This document shows positions 1-11,493 of a stretch of 64,000 nt of DNA, in pieces; positions within the stretch are counted from its first letter, which is position 1, and every line of letters starts with the position of its first letter. This DNA is from Chlorokybus atmophyticus (Eukaryota; Streptophyta; Chlorokybophyceae; Chlorokybales; Chlorokybaceae), in assembly GCA_009103225.1 (NCBI GenBank), contig RHPI01001507.1, positions 482,693-546,692 on the forward strand, written 5' to 3'. The notes below the pieces were generated by a model that saw only the letters and a list, made by a program, of their open reading frames with translations, did not search any database and had not been told where the DNA came from. Position numbers and translations under genes: made by a program.

Positions 1-2519
1 GAGTCCGTGCGCTTTGATGATGTATGGTGTACTTCCGATTTTGGGTTAAATGCGCACAAAGCTTATGCTGCTATGGAGCGAGCATTAGTAACTATGGCTG
101 ACTATGACGGGGCTTGTGTCTTCATGGCGGAGGCCACTGGTTGTGTTCATGACCACGCAAGATCAGCACCCTGTATGAGTGTATCGTGTAGTTTCTATGA
201 AACAAATGTATAGTCATAATCCCCAGCTCCTGATTCTTGTGATTTCCCGAGAGATGGACAAAAAATGGCGCATGCTGCATAATGCACATCCTAACGTTCT
301 TGCGCGTCATGCAGCTGAGGAGTCAACAAGGTAGCAACGCATGCGTGAAGCTTGGTACGCGGACATTGTGTGAAGTGCGTTTTTGGTCTTGGTTGGGATA
401 CATAATAAAGACATGCTGCAGTGACATTACACTGTAACAATGGAAACGTGCACAGCGTTGATTGCTTCAGCTGGACGAAATAACAGCGTTCAATCTTCAC
501 TTGTATGCTAGTTGTGCACTGATTGCTTCAGCTGGACGAAATAACAGATGGCACCTTGCAGTGGACCTATAGGTTCGCAGCTGCCGTTGGCCCTTTGTAT
601 AAGTCCTCTTGACATTCTTCCCAGCTGAAGTAGTCGTAAGCACCATGTTGTCTCGAGCCATCTAATGACCGGTCGCTGTCGTCAGGCACTAGGCACGCGC
701 AAGTTTGTTGAAAGTTGATGATTAGAGCATTGTGTTATTACTTTTGCCATTTATATTTAAATTTGTAAGTGGAACTCTAAGTAGTCAGCAATTGTTGTAA
801 GCCTAAGAACATGTGACCAAACACGATGCAACCACTTGCCTATTGTTTGGCATTATCGACTTATCCACATTTTTAATCCAGTCATGCTTGTAGCCATGAT
901 GACACCCTCAGGTCGTTCACTTGCACACAGTCAGCGATTGAACATGTGGCAAACCTCATCCCATAACTTCCCTTACCATGGTACGCAGCTAATCTTCACT
1001 GTTGCGAGCGTATTGTAGTTCATCTTATAACCTTGCGATCTCCTGTCCCTGATCAGGTTGCTGGGCGCAAGTTTGGTTGTTGACATCCTCCATGCTGGAT
1101 GGGTTACCCACATCCACATTCCTGCTACAATACACACCAGCAGTCCCACGTGGTTACACTATTCCCTCGAGACCCTTGTCCATACACATCACAACAATTA
1201 TACCAACTCGCTCCATACACACTGTCATTAATCACTCCATTGACGCAAAGGCGTTGTGTTGTTCAATATGTAAATGATGTGACGGTTTTTATCGATTCGC
1301 TTCTTCACGGATTGTCGCAAAACTTGGACGTACGACGGTTAATTGCAATGGCCGCAAACTAATCTTACCCACACATGGTATTCATAACTGATAGTTACTC
1401 TTCTGCCAGCAATGCATTGACACTGCAACTGCATACGCGCATTCAAAGGGTACATCATTCCCACAATCATGGCAAAAGAAAACAGTCAATCACACAACAT
1501 TCAGTGGCACCCGTGTACGCACATACAACCTGGCACAGTCCTGTCACATGTAGGTACTATTGCTTTTTATATTTGCAAAAACCATTACCACCACGGCGTC
1601 GAGCTGAAAATGCCCTAAAACTGCTGAGTTTACTTTGGTCATTATTGTAACCGTTTCTACCACAAGAGTTGTACTGCGAAATGTACTTTGCTTTTAACCA
1701 ATCCAAGTGTTTTTTGCTATATGCCTTGTTTAATACATGCATCACTACTTGATTCGCAAAACTACCATTTTCAACCAAGTCCTTTACCATCATCTTGGGT
1801 AGATGTCTATGTGTTCCTTGAAACGTCGCTCTGGGTTGCTGTTCTAACTATTGTAAACCTTTCCAATTCCCAGGTGTCAGTTTGTAGATGTTTGTAGATG
1901 CAGCGCGCACCCTCTAGCTCATCCACCAACGTTTTTTTGCACCACGCGCTGCTGCTCGCATGTTGGTGGGGGTAGCGTTGCATGCTGTCGAACGTAACAG
2001 CATCTGTACCTCCTCAGCCACCTGCATCATGGAGCGATCATGTGGTCGAGCACATGTGAAATATGCATGTGTAGCAATCAGAGCAACCGTGTTGTTGCGT
2101 AATACTGTACCTGATGAGTGGGAAATATGCAGCCAGCGTGTCTTGATTAGGATCTGCCTTGTTGATCTGATCAAGGATCTTTTCCGCCTAACCTGACGAC
2201 GTTACGTGGACAGCATCTCAGTTGCACACCTTTCGCACGTGAACGAGTTCAGACACCTGTGCGTCACACATACGATGTTAGTAATGCCTTACCATTGTCG
2301 GTACACCATTCCAAAGATCCAAACGTACACTATGTATATGGCATGCCGTGGATAACTTACTTAAATAGCCAGAATTGGATGAGAACTCTTAGGCAGATTG
2401 GGTTGTTTTGGCGCAACAGGGTGTCCCATAACTTGTATGAGACTTGGCGCTTGAGATCATCTTCCACATCAATGCCCATCTTGCGAATGTAAAAGATGCA
2501 GGTATTAGACACAACACCA
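1..2519. other. gene-poor AT-rich stretch
   Basis: No open frame here has recognisable family motifs or a convincing exon chain. The only clear structure is a pair of 28-bp direct repeats at 459 and 520. The block lies on the 3' side of the decayed minus-strand Helitron and may contain more of its debris, but I see no terminal hairpin that fixes an end. Confidence 0.5.
459..547. repeat. 28-bp direct repeat, two copies
   Basis: The same 28 bases (starting TGATTGCTTCAG) occur at 459-486 and again at 520-547, a spacing of 61 bases. The bases between the copies are not repeated. It looks like a small local duplication; no function can be read from it. Confidence 0.75.
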
Positions 2520-2873
2520 TTAGTGTATGTGGCACGCTCTGACTCTGACTAGCAGTAGTACACAGTATACAAACAAAAGTAGTAGTAGTGCACAGTAGGT
2601 ACTTGTTGCTATGGCATCACTGTATCCTGCACGAAACTCAGCAGCATGCTCTTTGGCTGGACGAATTAACTTGTCTGCGTCGGCCTTGGTGAACAGTCTT
2701 TTTAACTTGCCTGGAGTCACACCGGCGTTGTCACACGACCACATTTGCTTAGCGGACAGCGCGCGCCCAAAGCCCTTGCTGCTGCCGCTGGTGCATTGGC
2801 GTTCGGTCCCAGGTCCATCATTAGACAGCTGGGAGTTCAACTTGTCGAAGATGGCTTGAGCGTTGAAGTCCAT
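2520..2873 (-). CDS. hypothetical protein, 118 aa, C-terminal hydrophobic segment
   Basis: A single open frame starting at the ATG at 2873 (MDFNAQAIFDKL...). The first 85 residues have an ordinary soluble composition rich in Lys, Ala, Asp and Ser. A Leu/Val-rich stretch after about residue 88 could be a membrane anchor or simply read-through into non-coding DNA. The region is richer in GC than its surroundings. It lies downstream of, and on the same strand as, the Helitron helicase, so it could be a captured or accessory ORF of that element; this is inference. No family was recognised. Confidence 0.3.
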   Translation of the reverse strand: MDFNAQAIFDKLNSQLSNDGPGTERQCTSGSSKGFGRALSAKQMWSCDNAGVTPGKLKRLFTKADADKLIRPAKEHAAEFRAGYSDAIATSTYCALLLLLFVYCVLLLVRVRACHIH

Positions 2874-3549
2874 GTCGCATAAAAAAACCAACAAACCAAA
2901 GTTAGCAAGTTTTGACGCGTTCTGTCATCTAAAGTATAGATCCAACAACAACAGCACCGCACATGCTATGCAACTTGCGGTCATACCCGAAAGTCACGGA
3001 TTGAATAGAGGAAGACGAGGTTGAGGCTCTCACTAGCGCCAGTGGGTGAAAGCGGGACGTGTCACCAGGAACCAGTAACGAAGGCTAGCAGTTGGGAGAC
3101 TTATATCCTCTGTGTACATAAAATGACGAGCTCATGATCATACGGTTACCAATTACAAAACAACGATTATGCAAATTTGTTTTGCTATTGGCTGCAAATT
3201 GGGAAGTTTGACAAATTCAACCATGGTTGTCTGCTTGCAGATATTATATTACATCAAAGATAGTAGTGGCACATGTGTAAGATAACCATTCGCGTCGTGG
3301 GATCATACCGTCCGCATGCCGAAAAAGATGCATTCTGCGTTAAGGTCGTACACTGGCAGGAGTATATGTACGATTTGTCGCGAGCCTTACATCACAGAAG
3401 CTTTTTAATATGGTACACTACGATCGCAATATCACCATATTCAAGCACATGCAAGTGCATGGTAACAATATGCACATATATGTAGACATATGCTGTCACA
3501 TGCAAACATATGACATGCCGTGTGACAAGATCACGTCATTGCAACCACT
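2874..3549. other. non-coding interval
   Basis: There is no gene here. It separates the small minus-strand ORF from the last helicase motif. Near 3425-3510 there is a run of short CATATG/ACATAT and CACATGCA motifs, the only local structure I can see. Confidence 0.5.
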
Positions 3550-3560
3550 TTACTCGTAGG

Positions 3561-4825
3561 TCATTCCCACGGAACAGATGCCATTTCCTCGAGGTCGGGC
3601 ATTTGCATCACGCTTAGTAGCGACCCGTTGGTTACACGTGATAGTGCTACATACCACAGTTTTGGCGTAAAAGCATTTTGCATATGCACCAGAGTATGAT
3701 GTACTAATGTAGCACCCTGGGCTTTGTGAACGGTCATGGCATGAGCCAATTGCAATAGGAATGCATTTTTGTGATAAGTCTTGCCTTGAGAAGTGGTGTA
3801 CTTGTGTGCTGTGCGTTAAATCCATATTGTATTTTATGTAGTCTCCATTGTCATACAGATACTTGTTAGGTTGCCCTTGTAGAATCGAAAATTTTAAAGT
3901 ATTGCTATAGCGCCATTGGCAGCTTCATTACTTAAACTCATATTTTCCAATATCAGCACCTTAACACCTGCTACAACACGCAGCAACATGTTAAACTTGG
4001 GTTTTTGTAACTACTCTTGTAATTCTGGCACTGTTGCAGCGTTGGTATGAATTTACACTTGTTGTATGTGTGACGTTGGGAACTGCTGTTGCAACACCAA
4101 GTCATTGAACATCAAAATGTCTTGTACATGGAATTTAACACCGTAGTGGTTGCGGGAATGCAACTCAACACGTTGCGAGATAATAGATATCTGCCTAGTA
4201 CCGATTGGATTTCTACTGATGTGGGAACAGTGGATTGAATATTGGCCAAAAACCATGAAAACTCAGGGTCTGAAACATGGCGCACAGATCTTGCAAGTTC
4301 ATGTTGAACGCGAACAAACCACCAGCGAGATTGAAACATGTGGCACCTACTGCACACTTAATTGCTGTCTTCGGTGCGATAATGGCAGACTGCAAGGGAG
4401 TTGTTTGTGATCGCCCACAAGTATTACAGTCACATTCGTTCAAAAATCGACTCCATGAACTTCCCGTACATGTATATACACAACATTAAAGGATTGCCCG
4501 ATCATCATATAGAACTCATCAATGAGAAAGATACGACACGATGCTAGTCGCTTGTACATGTCATGTGTCGCACTAAGGTACGACAGGAATTGGCCGATTA
4601 TAGGAATGGCATAATTGGTATGTGCAGTTTGCGCATACGGACTGAGTCGTACAGCAGCTGCTCCTGTTGTAGCACTGAGCAGAATTGGTAACCTGCTGAG
4701 CGCGGTTGATGCATAATGTGTTTGAGAAGATAGGTTTTACCAGCACCTGAACAGCTAGAAATGACATGCAAATCAGCTATTTGTGTGCAATTGCGGTTGG
4801 TGATGTTTTGTTGTTCTGATGTCAA
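3561..4825 (-). pseudogene. PIF1-type helicase domain of Helitron, frameshifted
   Basis: Superfamily 1B helicase landmarks occur in order: a Walker A site SSCSGAGKTYLLKHI (4740-4790), a Walker B-like RIFLIDEFYM (4506-4535), a central block with SQRVELHSRNH (about 4150-4180), and the C-terminal AMTVHKAQGATL followed by YVALSRVTNGSLL (3610-3750). The Walker A and Walker B segments are in different frames, so the gene is dead. In the PIF1 family this ATPase unwinds DNA; in Helitrons it is fused to Rep. The segment continues the upstream Rep relic on the same strand and belongs to the same element. Confidence 0.8.
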
Positions 4826-5559
4826 GGAGCACCCTGAAGTATTAACAAACTCCTAAAGGTTGCACGCGCCAGTAACATACTCGTCTTCTGTGCCTCATGC
4901 GTTTCTTAATTGTCATTGTCGATGGCTCTAGCCATGGAAGCAACCAAACTGTTAGACTTTACCATTGTTGTGCAGTGTTTTTGAGCATATTGCATTATAT
5001 GGAAATGCAGCGTGTGGGTGGCATTGTTGATCAAACCGCGGTGGATGCATCTGTGAAGTTTTTACCTTGCACATTGTTGAGTGACATCAATTAAGCTTCG
5101 CTGCGAAATACAACATGTTGCAACAGCAATTTGCAACAATATCCCTCAACATGTTATGCGGGACGATCTTCAGAAAGTTGTATGATATGTGGTGCATTGA
5201 GTACATAGCTTTGCCAGTGTCAGTTGATCAGTTGGAGTACGCACAGTATCTCGGGGAACAGGTTCATGGTTCCCACGTCGTACAAAGCGTTGAATATAGT
5301 TGGCCAGCGTGATCTATGCCACTTCATCAAGCCGCACGCAGTAGATATCGATTGCGTACACCAAAACTTGTTTAGCATGTCGCAATGTACGTTGACGCAG
5401 TTTGGGTACATGCGTATCAACATATGTGACACTTGCAGACATCTGAAGCATGGGGATTCCCAAACAGATTAATGCTGCTTTTGCAGGTGCAATAGATTTG
5501 AACAAATCCATCATTCTGGTGACACGCGGTTCGTTTTGAGTCAGACCTTGCAAACCCAC

Positions 5560-6935
5560 GACATTGCATCCAATGCATTATTCAGCGTGTCTGCGGGCTC
5601 CATTTTTGTAGTATATTCGACTAGGTTCTTGATCTAGTGACTATTTGTCATATGTAAAACATTGGAATGTGCACCCCACAATAGTAATACCACTAGATGA
5701 TATGGAACAACATTGTGATCACAGTGTTGTAGCCGATAATGCTCATACCTCACGATTTGCCGTTGAATTGAGCGCGTGTTCAATGTGAACTTAGTACGGG
5801 AAACCCATGTCGCACTGTTCAATGCATGAACGACAGTCCATCCCAACATCGCTGCATTTATGCATTTGTTTGTGCACAACACAATTTTCATGCAGTATCT
5901 TCAACCAAGCAACACTGGGAACAATCATTAGTTGATTTCTTCATCATCGTCGCCTGAGATAAACGCTACTATCTTATTACAAGCACGTTCAACTTCAATG
6001 ATACATTGTCCGGGTACAACCACAACATAATATGCGCGTGCAATGAATTTTGATGTTGTGTTTTGTACCTGATGACGTGGTGCATGACACGGGCCAAGAA
6101 TGTCATAGATTTTAATGTACTCCTTTAAAAAGTCATTACACGATGGTCAAACAAAAACGCGCACCTAATTAGGTCATCTAGCCAAGACAATAACGGTAAG
6201 ATTGTCTGCAAGACATGTTGTAAGTCTATAATCTCTGAAAACTGGTCTGGCCACTTCATCAGCAGTCAAGGTAAAAAACAGAGTGGGCATGCCCTAATGC
6301 TGCACCAGACACAGTAGATCACTGAGTTGTTAACGATGCCAATCAAGAGATCCAATTACATCACCTAGCACTCAATACTTAACAACGTGCTTGATTGCGT
6401 CGTTGATGCTTGCGCCAGGGTGTTTACGTATGTACTTTTGCATATGTTCTTTGATTGCCACTTTGCAACAATTTTTAACCATGGTGATAGACTGTCGAAC
6501 ATGATACATTAGCAACAGATAAGGTTTGTACAAAGTGGATAGTAAGCAGCATACAGCGTAGCATAAGATAGTCAGTCAACCTTTGATACACATTACCATT
6601 TAAGAATCCGCGTCCAACAGGAAACAGTATGGGACATTGCACAGTTGCGATGATGATATCGGCAATATTGTACTAACCATCCGACTGTGCTTGCAGCACA
6701 AGTTCAAATAAGAGGATTGCATAATTGCATATGCCCAGCACGCAACAAGACATCTACGTTATCCCGGGAGTTGTTGCAGACAGGTATTGGTAAAAGCGCA
6801 ACGTAATGGTGCGCATTGCTATCAACAATGTTGATAGGGTTGCGTTCTTGGTGACGTAACATTATGTTCTCAATCGCAGCTGCACGACGATGGAATACCA
6901 CTTGCACCTAGAGGCTGCTCCATTGAAGTACTGTA
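5560..6935 (-). pseudogene. Helitron Rep (HUH) domain, broken by frameshifts
   Basis: This is the rolling-circle replication initiator half of the Helitron protein, which would nick and join the transposon ends with an HUH metal site and paired tyrosines. The ILFPVGRG segment (codon phase from 6633), the LFFTLTADEVA segment (from 6290) and the LHAHIMLWL segment (from 6043) occupy three different minus-strand frames, so at least two frameshifts separate them. The HUH histidines survive as H-A-H. Further on, NVVPYHLVVLLLWGAHSNV ends at a stop at 5634, and the reading resumes in another frame as LVEYTTKMEPADTL, which matches the tyrosine-helix region. No functional Rep can be made from this copy. 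Confidence 0.75.
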
Positions 6936-8629
6936 TTTGTGAATGAGTGGATTGCTTCTGATGAGATCAGCTAGCAATACACGAACACTCTTGCAAGATG
7001 AACGTGCAGGTGTGTCCCAGGGATATGAAAGGGCCATTCACCATATCCAACTGCTGAAGAGTGCCAGATGCGAATGCGTAGGGATGGTAGAAATTGGGGA
7101 CGCTATGGATGTGTTCAATAGCGAAAGCAATTGAACATCCATTGGATGTGACTCTAACACCTTACGAATATAAACGCTGTGATGAAATGCTAAGTAGTTG
7201 CCTCAAGTAGAACCCGCACAACATCGACAACATATGATGTATAGGTTGTGATGCAGGGTGTAAGCTGCCATAAACATATTGGCAATTTTAAAAGCTAGCT
7301 GGGACAACGTTGATGTCTGCATGGGTGTTGCATTGGGAGAGTAACACTAAACGACCCCACACATGGCGCAACATTGCATTTTTCAAACAAATTCGTGTTG
7401 TACACATTGCCACACGGACAGCCATTGGTCGCACTGCAATCAAAGCATAGTGCGTGTCATAATTTACGTGACTAGCAAACGACACAATGTGACATTGGAA
7501 CAATTGAATGGCTCACCAACATTCAAGGCCCAATCGCTTCAACGTGTTCGTTCAATGATAAACTGCTGCACAGAGGTCCATGAACGCCGCCCTCTGTGGC
7601 CGTGGCCGCCGCCGCCATAACACCAACAGTATTAGCACAAAACGAGCAAGTACATAGTAATATGACGCAATTGTTTGCCATATGTAGCCATATGGTTAAT
7701 TGAGTCGCCATATGTGTAATCTGATTGCCGCTGCGCGAGTAGTAGTATTGTGCATGACTTGCTGCCTATCATTGGCTAGGCGGCGAGTAACAGCATTGAA
7801 CCTTCGGATCTGTCAAGGACAATTGTGGCCGTCCAAACCACATCTTCACATTACGCATTGGCCGCATATGAGGTGTAGGGAGCAGTGAGAGCTAATCTTA
7901 AATCGCTGGATACAATGGATGTGCTTGCTCAATCCGAATACTACTCATTGTTACCGTTCAAACCTACCCCGATCACAATTGCAGTTATCACTATTTTCTA
8001 TAGTATCGCCCCAAAACGTCAAAGAACACCGCGTTACATGAGCACATCAATGGAAGAACGGTTTTGAGTTGGTATGTAAAATGAATGAATTACTTCATGG
8101 TCGGTATATTGATTTGATACCATACACACAAAAAGTAGCGCAACCGTTACGCCGCAGTGCGTCAATTTTAATGGTACATAAGCCAGGCGGTAGCATCGTT
8201 GAAAACGCGGTGGCCGATCGCTGCGTATGAAGCGCAAGAAATCTTTGGCGCGACACGGCAATGGCGAACAAAAATGGTGCGCTATGTGTCGCGCGCGTAA
8301 ATTACAAAACGCATTTCCATTGGTACAAGGTTGGAAGGCACCCCATACCCCTGAAGAGACTTCGAACCTATCATACTAACAGCAATCCCATCCTGTCCGT
8401 TATTACGAGATCTTCTACTATCATAACCGTTTTCGTTTGGCCGTCGGCCAATGTACATCCAGCCGAATTAGGCCATGTGTGTGCAAGACAGTTTGAGTAT
8501 TGTTGCAAACTGAATTGCACTTACTTCTTTTTGTGCATTGCATTCAACATCACAATAATACAACCATTTATTTACCAAGAATAGTACTCCGTGATGAACA
8601 TTAATAGTTAATATTAGGGTTGTTAAGTA
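6936..8629. other. non-coding or degenerate transposon flank
   Basis: There is no intact gene. Several short frames exist on both strands but none has a family motif. A 49-residue plus-strand frame from the ATG at 8081 (MNELLHGRYIDLIPY...) has a protein-like composition but no flanking signals. Part of this block may be the 5' region of the Helitron. Confidence 0.4.
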
Positions 8630-8851
8630 TATCAGACACAACCTTTTACGATACAAAATCATGCATAATCGATCACAACATAGGTTCAAAGGCAACTACA
8701 TTCGTTTATTCATTGCAGTTTTTGTTCACATTGATTGCTCTATCAGACACAACCTTTTACGATACAAAATCATGCATAATCGATCACAACATAGGTTCAA
8801 AGGCAATTACATTCGTTTATTCATTGCAATTTTTGTTCACATTGATTGCTC
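8630..8851. repeat. 111-bp tandem duplication (two copies)
   Basis: Copy 1 spans 8630-8740 and copy 2 spans 8741-8851; both begin TATCAGACACAACC and differ at only a few positions. The near identity implies a recent duplication. Neither copy contains recognisable coding sequence. Confidence 0.9.
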
Positions 8852-8951
8852 TATGTAACAATCATAAAGCATTAATATAATATGTTAAGTATATATACTC
8901 GATTGGACTGCAACTTGCTGCCATTTTGTATGCTTAATTACCAATGACATA

Positions 8952-9073
8952 AATCTGTGATTAGTACTAGTGTGCGCTCATGTAAAGTAATATACTATTT
9001 ATTAAAAAAAGGAATCTGTGATTAATACTATTGTGCGCTCATGCAAAATAATATACTATTTATTTGAAAAAGG
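8952..9073. repeat. 61-bp tandem duplication (two copies)
   Basis: The segment starting AATCTGTGATTA at 8952 is repeated from 9013 with a handful of substitutions and an A-tract length change. It lies about 100 bp from the 111-bp duplication, so this AT-rich region has undergone local duplication more than once. Confidence 0.85.
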
Positions 9074-9508
9074 AAAACATTTTCGCATAATGTGTGCAAC
9101 CTTTTTTATCGTTATATAGGTAAGTGCATCAGAACATGTCTTTCACACTGGCTGTTTACTGGCGGTTGTTGCCATAACTCCTTGTTATGTATTATTAACA
9201 TTAATAATATAAATTTAATAAAGTTTTCACATATGACAGATCTATATGCATCAAGATTGCTTTGGAGTTGTTACCTAGTCATATGGTTTACAAAGGAACG
9301 TGTGTTGATCAGATAGATATGGTATATAATGCGCGCGAACGTTTGGCGCGAACGTTTGGCACATTGCACATCTTACGGTGCCCTAATTTATGTAATACAT
9401 TGATTAAAGCAAAGTGTGATTGAATACATTTATTGTAATCTGAGATGTATTATTCACACCTTGTAGAATTCAATCGAAACTTGTTGAATTGCTATACAAT
9501 GTAATTGT

Positions 9509-10162
9509 TTAACACTAGGGATGTAAATGTACTTTTAAGTGTACATGTACACTTAAGTGCACAATTAAATGGCCTTCCTTGGCACGGCCTTCTTGGCCGG
9601 TGGTGATGTGACAATGCAACATGTGAAATACCGTTGGATAGCTCTCGGCGTGACGTGTCGAGGTAAAGTAACCGCGTCGCAATCGGCGCAGTGGTTTGCA
9701 AGTTATGCATTCTGTTTTCTGGCCCTGTGAATAGGGTTTGCTGATCGGACCCGTCGAAGGACCCGTCGGGTTCACTCAGATAGGAATAACTTCTTAAAGC
9801 GAAGGAATCTTGTGACAAGTCACCAATGAAAGTTGTTCTACTCGACGAGAGCTATCCAACGAGCTCATAGTTGCCGCGCGGAATTCCTACAAATGCAGCC
9901 GTAAGGACACTTTAAAGGCCCTTGCATGACTGTACACAAAAGTGTACAGTGACTTTTACCATTTTAGTCGCTTACAAAGGTGTACTTTGTAACGCAGGTA
10001 GCCAATCAAGCTGAAAGTTTGCACACGAGTTGCTTACAATGTTAGCAATAAGTGTACAAAGTTTCAGCTTGAAATGTGAGGGTTTGCAATTGTTATAGCA
10101 ATGCCCAGCGGATGAGATAAATGTACACTTAAGTGTACATTTATCCACATCCCTAGTGTTAA
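9509..10162. mobile_element. non-autonomous DNA transposon, TTAA target duplication (piggyBac-like)
   Basis: The element runs from 9513 to 10158 and is flanked on both sides by TTAA (9509-9512 and 10159-10162). Its ends are inverted: the left begins CACTAGGGATGT, and the right read in reverse complement begins CACTAGGGATGT as well. Just inside each end is a strong palindrome built from TAAGTGTACA/TGTACACTTA (9536-9555 and about 10119-10143). TTAA target sites with a CTAGGG-containing terminal repeat are typical of piggyBac superfamily elements. The 646-bp interior has no transposase-like frame, so it would be mobilised in trans. The superfamily assignment is inference from the ends only. Confidence 0.75.
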
Positions 10163-10810
10163 TGGCATACGTCATCTCTCTGTTACGATGTGTGTTATAA
10201 GCCATAAAACCCCTTCATTTGACCCTTAGGTGAGTATACTATATTGCGAGATGGTTGCATACATACAGTTTAAAACTCCGTAGATATGACAATAAGGCTA
10301 CATACTTTATGATATATACATTCATTTCAGGACTTCAAGTAAATATTTTATACTTCAATGAAGTAACATATATTATTACATTATCAACATGAACGACGGG
10401 TAACAAAAACAAGCTTACCCTGATTTTATGCACGCGAAGCGTGCAAGTTTTTGCTCATCTTAACAAACCCAAATGCATCAAGTTTGCTTTGCTTTTTACA
10501 TTGGTTGCTCCACTTAGCAAGCATTATAGACAATTTGTTAATGAGATGCAACTTAACCGCGGCTAGATGCAAGTAGACATTAACTTTCATTACTTGCAGC
10601 TGTGTAACGTGACAACCATCATGTTGTAAACAATTTGGTTAACAAAAGCGGCGGTTATAATATACATCGGCCATAGTTGTCATATGGACATGATAATTAT
10701 TTGCCAAAATCCTTGCAATCGGTGACCGGAAAGTGCACGCAGTAGAATACGAGCTTCTTTGTGAATTGCTTGTTCTCCTTGAAACTTTAGGGCCCGACGC
10801 TGTACTCAAA
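10163..10810. other. non-coding AT-rich spacer
   Basis: There is no gene. The interval lies between the TTAA-flanked element and the truncated 5' LTR. It ends at a poly-G run (10814-10822) that looks like an assembly junction rather than a biological boundary. Confidence 0.5.
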
Positions 10811-10822
10811 ATTGGGGGGGGG

Positions 10823-11399
10823 AGTTATGAGTCTGNCGCGGATATCGACCGGGGCCCCAAGACCAGTCCGGAAGGTGCCAGAAAACGGAGGGCCAGTCGA
10901 GAAGGGCTCAACCAGATTTCTGGAAGGGCCTGGCGCCAAGTAGTATAACTTGACCATATGAGCAGCAAATTAGGAGATCTTTGGTGCGTTGGAAAGGTCT
11001 AGAAGTGTACTACAAGATTCTGCAAGAACATCTTAGCTTCTAGGTCCGTCTAGCGCTAGAATCGTCTAGACAGTAGCATGTGCAGACTGGTAGGTATAAA
11101 AGTGACATACGACAACTTGCAATACAACCTTTAGCTCCCTAGTTTCTGGTGTGCAAGCTTGGTGGTGGCTAGAAGAGGTTGCTAGCGTGTGTCCACTGGT
11201 GTGTGCTTGCTTGTGTGACGATCCAAGGCGCTACACAAGTCGGTGTGTAGCTTCGAGCGCATGCGCGTGCGTACGCGAGTGGCGGGGCGCGCGTGTGTGC
11301 TTGGCAGAGGGGGCAAGGTTCCGGTGTGAATACCGTGTCTTGGTGAGAGGGTTGTGGATTGGACCAACTCACAGGTGACAAGGCACGAGCACCGTCACA
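10823..11399 (+). repeat. 5' LTR of chromovirus (5' truncated)
   Basis: The LTR is collinear with 16200-16776. The first about 95 bases of the full LTR (which starts TGTAACAGTC in the 3' copy) are missing and replaced by a poly-G run. It ends ...CACCGTCACA immediately before the primer binding site. A TATAAAA box at 11095-11101 is the likely core promoter for the genomic transcript. Confidence 0.92.
11095..11101 (+). promoter_or_regulatory. TATA box in 5' LTR
   Basis: TATAAAA is preserved at the equivalent place in the 3' LTR (16472-16478). It stands about 300 bases before the LTR end, consistent with a U3 promoter driving transcription of gag-pol. Confidence 0.6.
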
Positions 11400-11401
11400 A
11401 C

Positions 11402-11413
11402 TGGTATCGGAGC
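11402..11413 (+). other. primer binding site, initiator tRNA-Met type
   Basis: TGGTATCGGAGC starts two bases after the LTR end. It matches the widespread plant LTR-element primer site TGGTATCAGAGC, complementary to the 3' end of initiator tRNA-Met, at all but one position. The match and spacing fix the LTR boundary and the direction of the element. Confidence 0.85.
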
Positions 11414-11493
11414 ACGGTTTACGAAGGTGAGAGAGGAAGTGTGTGGGCGTTTACACTTTTCATTCGGAAGCGGAGTGTAGTGTGTTAGTGGAG

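Larger units (their letters stand above)
3550..6935 (-). mobile_element. Helitron remnant (RepHel transposon), frameshifted
   Basis: Read on the minus strand, the block carries in correct order the landmarks of a Helitron-encoded RepHel protein. These are an N-terminal stretch with LLPIPVCNNSRD (near 6770-6800), PILFPVGRGF (near 6610), MPTLFFTLTADEVA (6249-6290), the HUH nuclease motif HAHIMLW (6017-6043), VVPYHLVVLLLWGAHSNV (near 5680), an EYTTKMEP stretch at the expected tyrosine-motif position (near 5600), then a PIF1-type helicase. These pieces sit in different reading frames, so the element is decayed. Helitron ends (5'-TC, 3' hairpin plus CTRR) were not located, so the outer limits are only the limits of recognisable coding. 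Confidence 0.8.
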
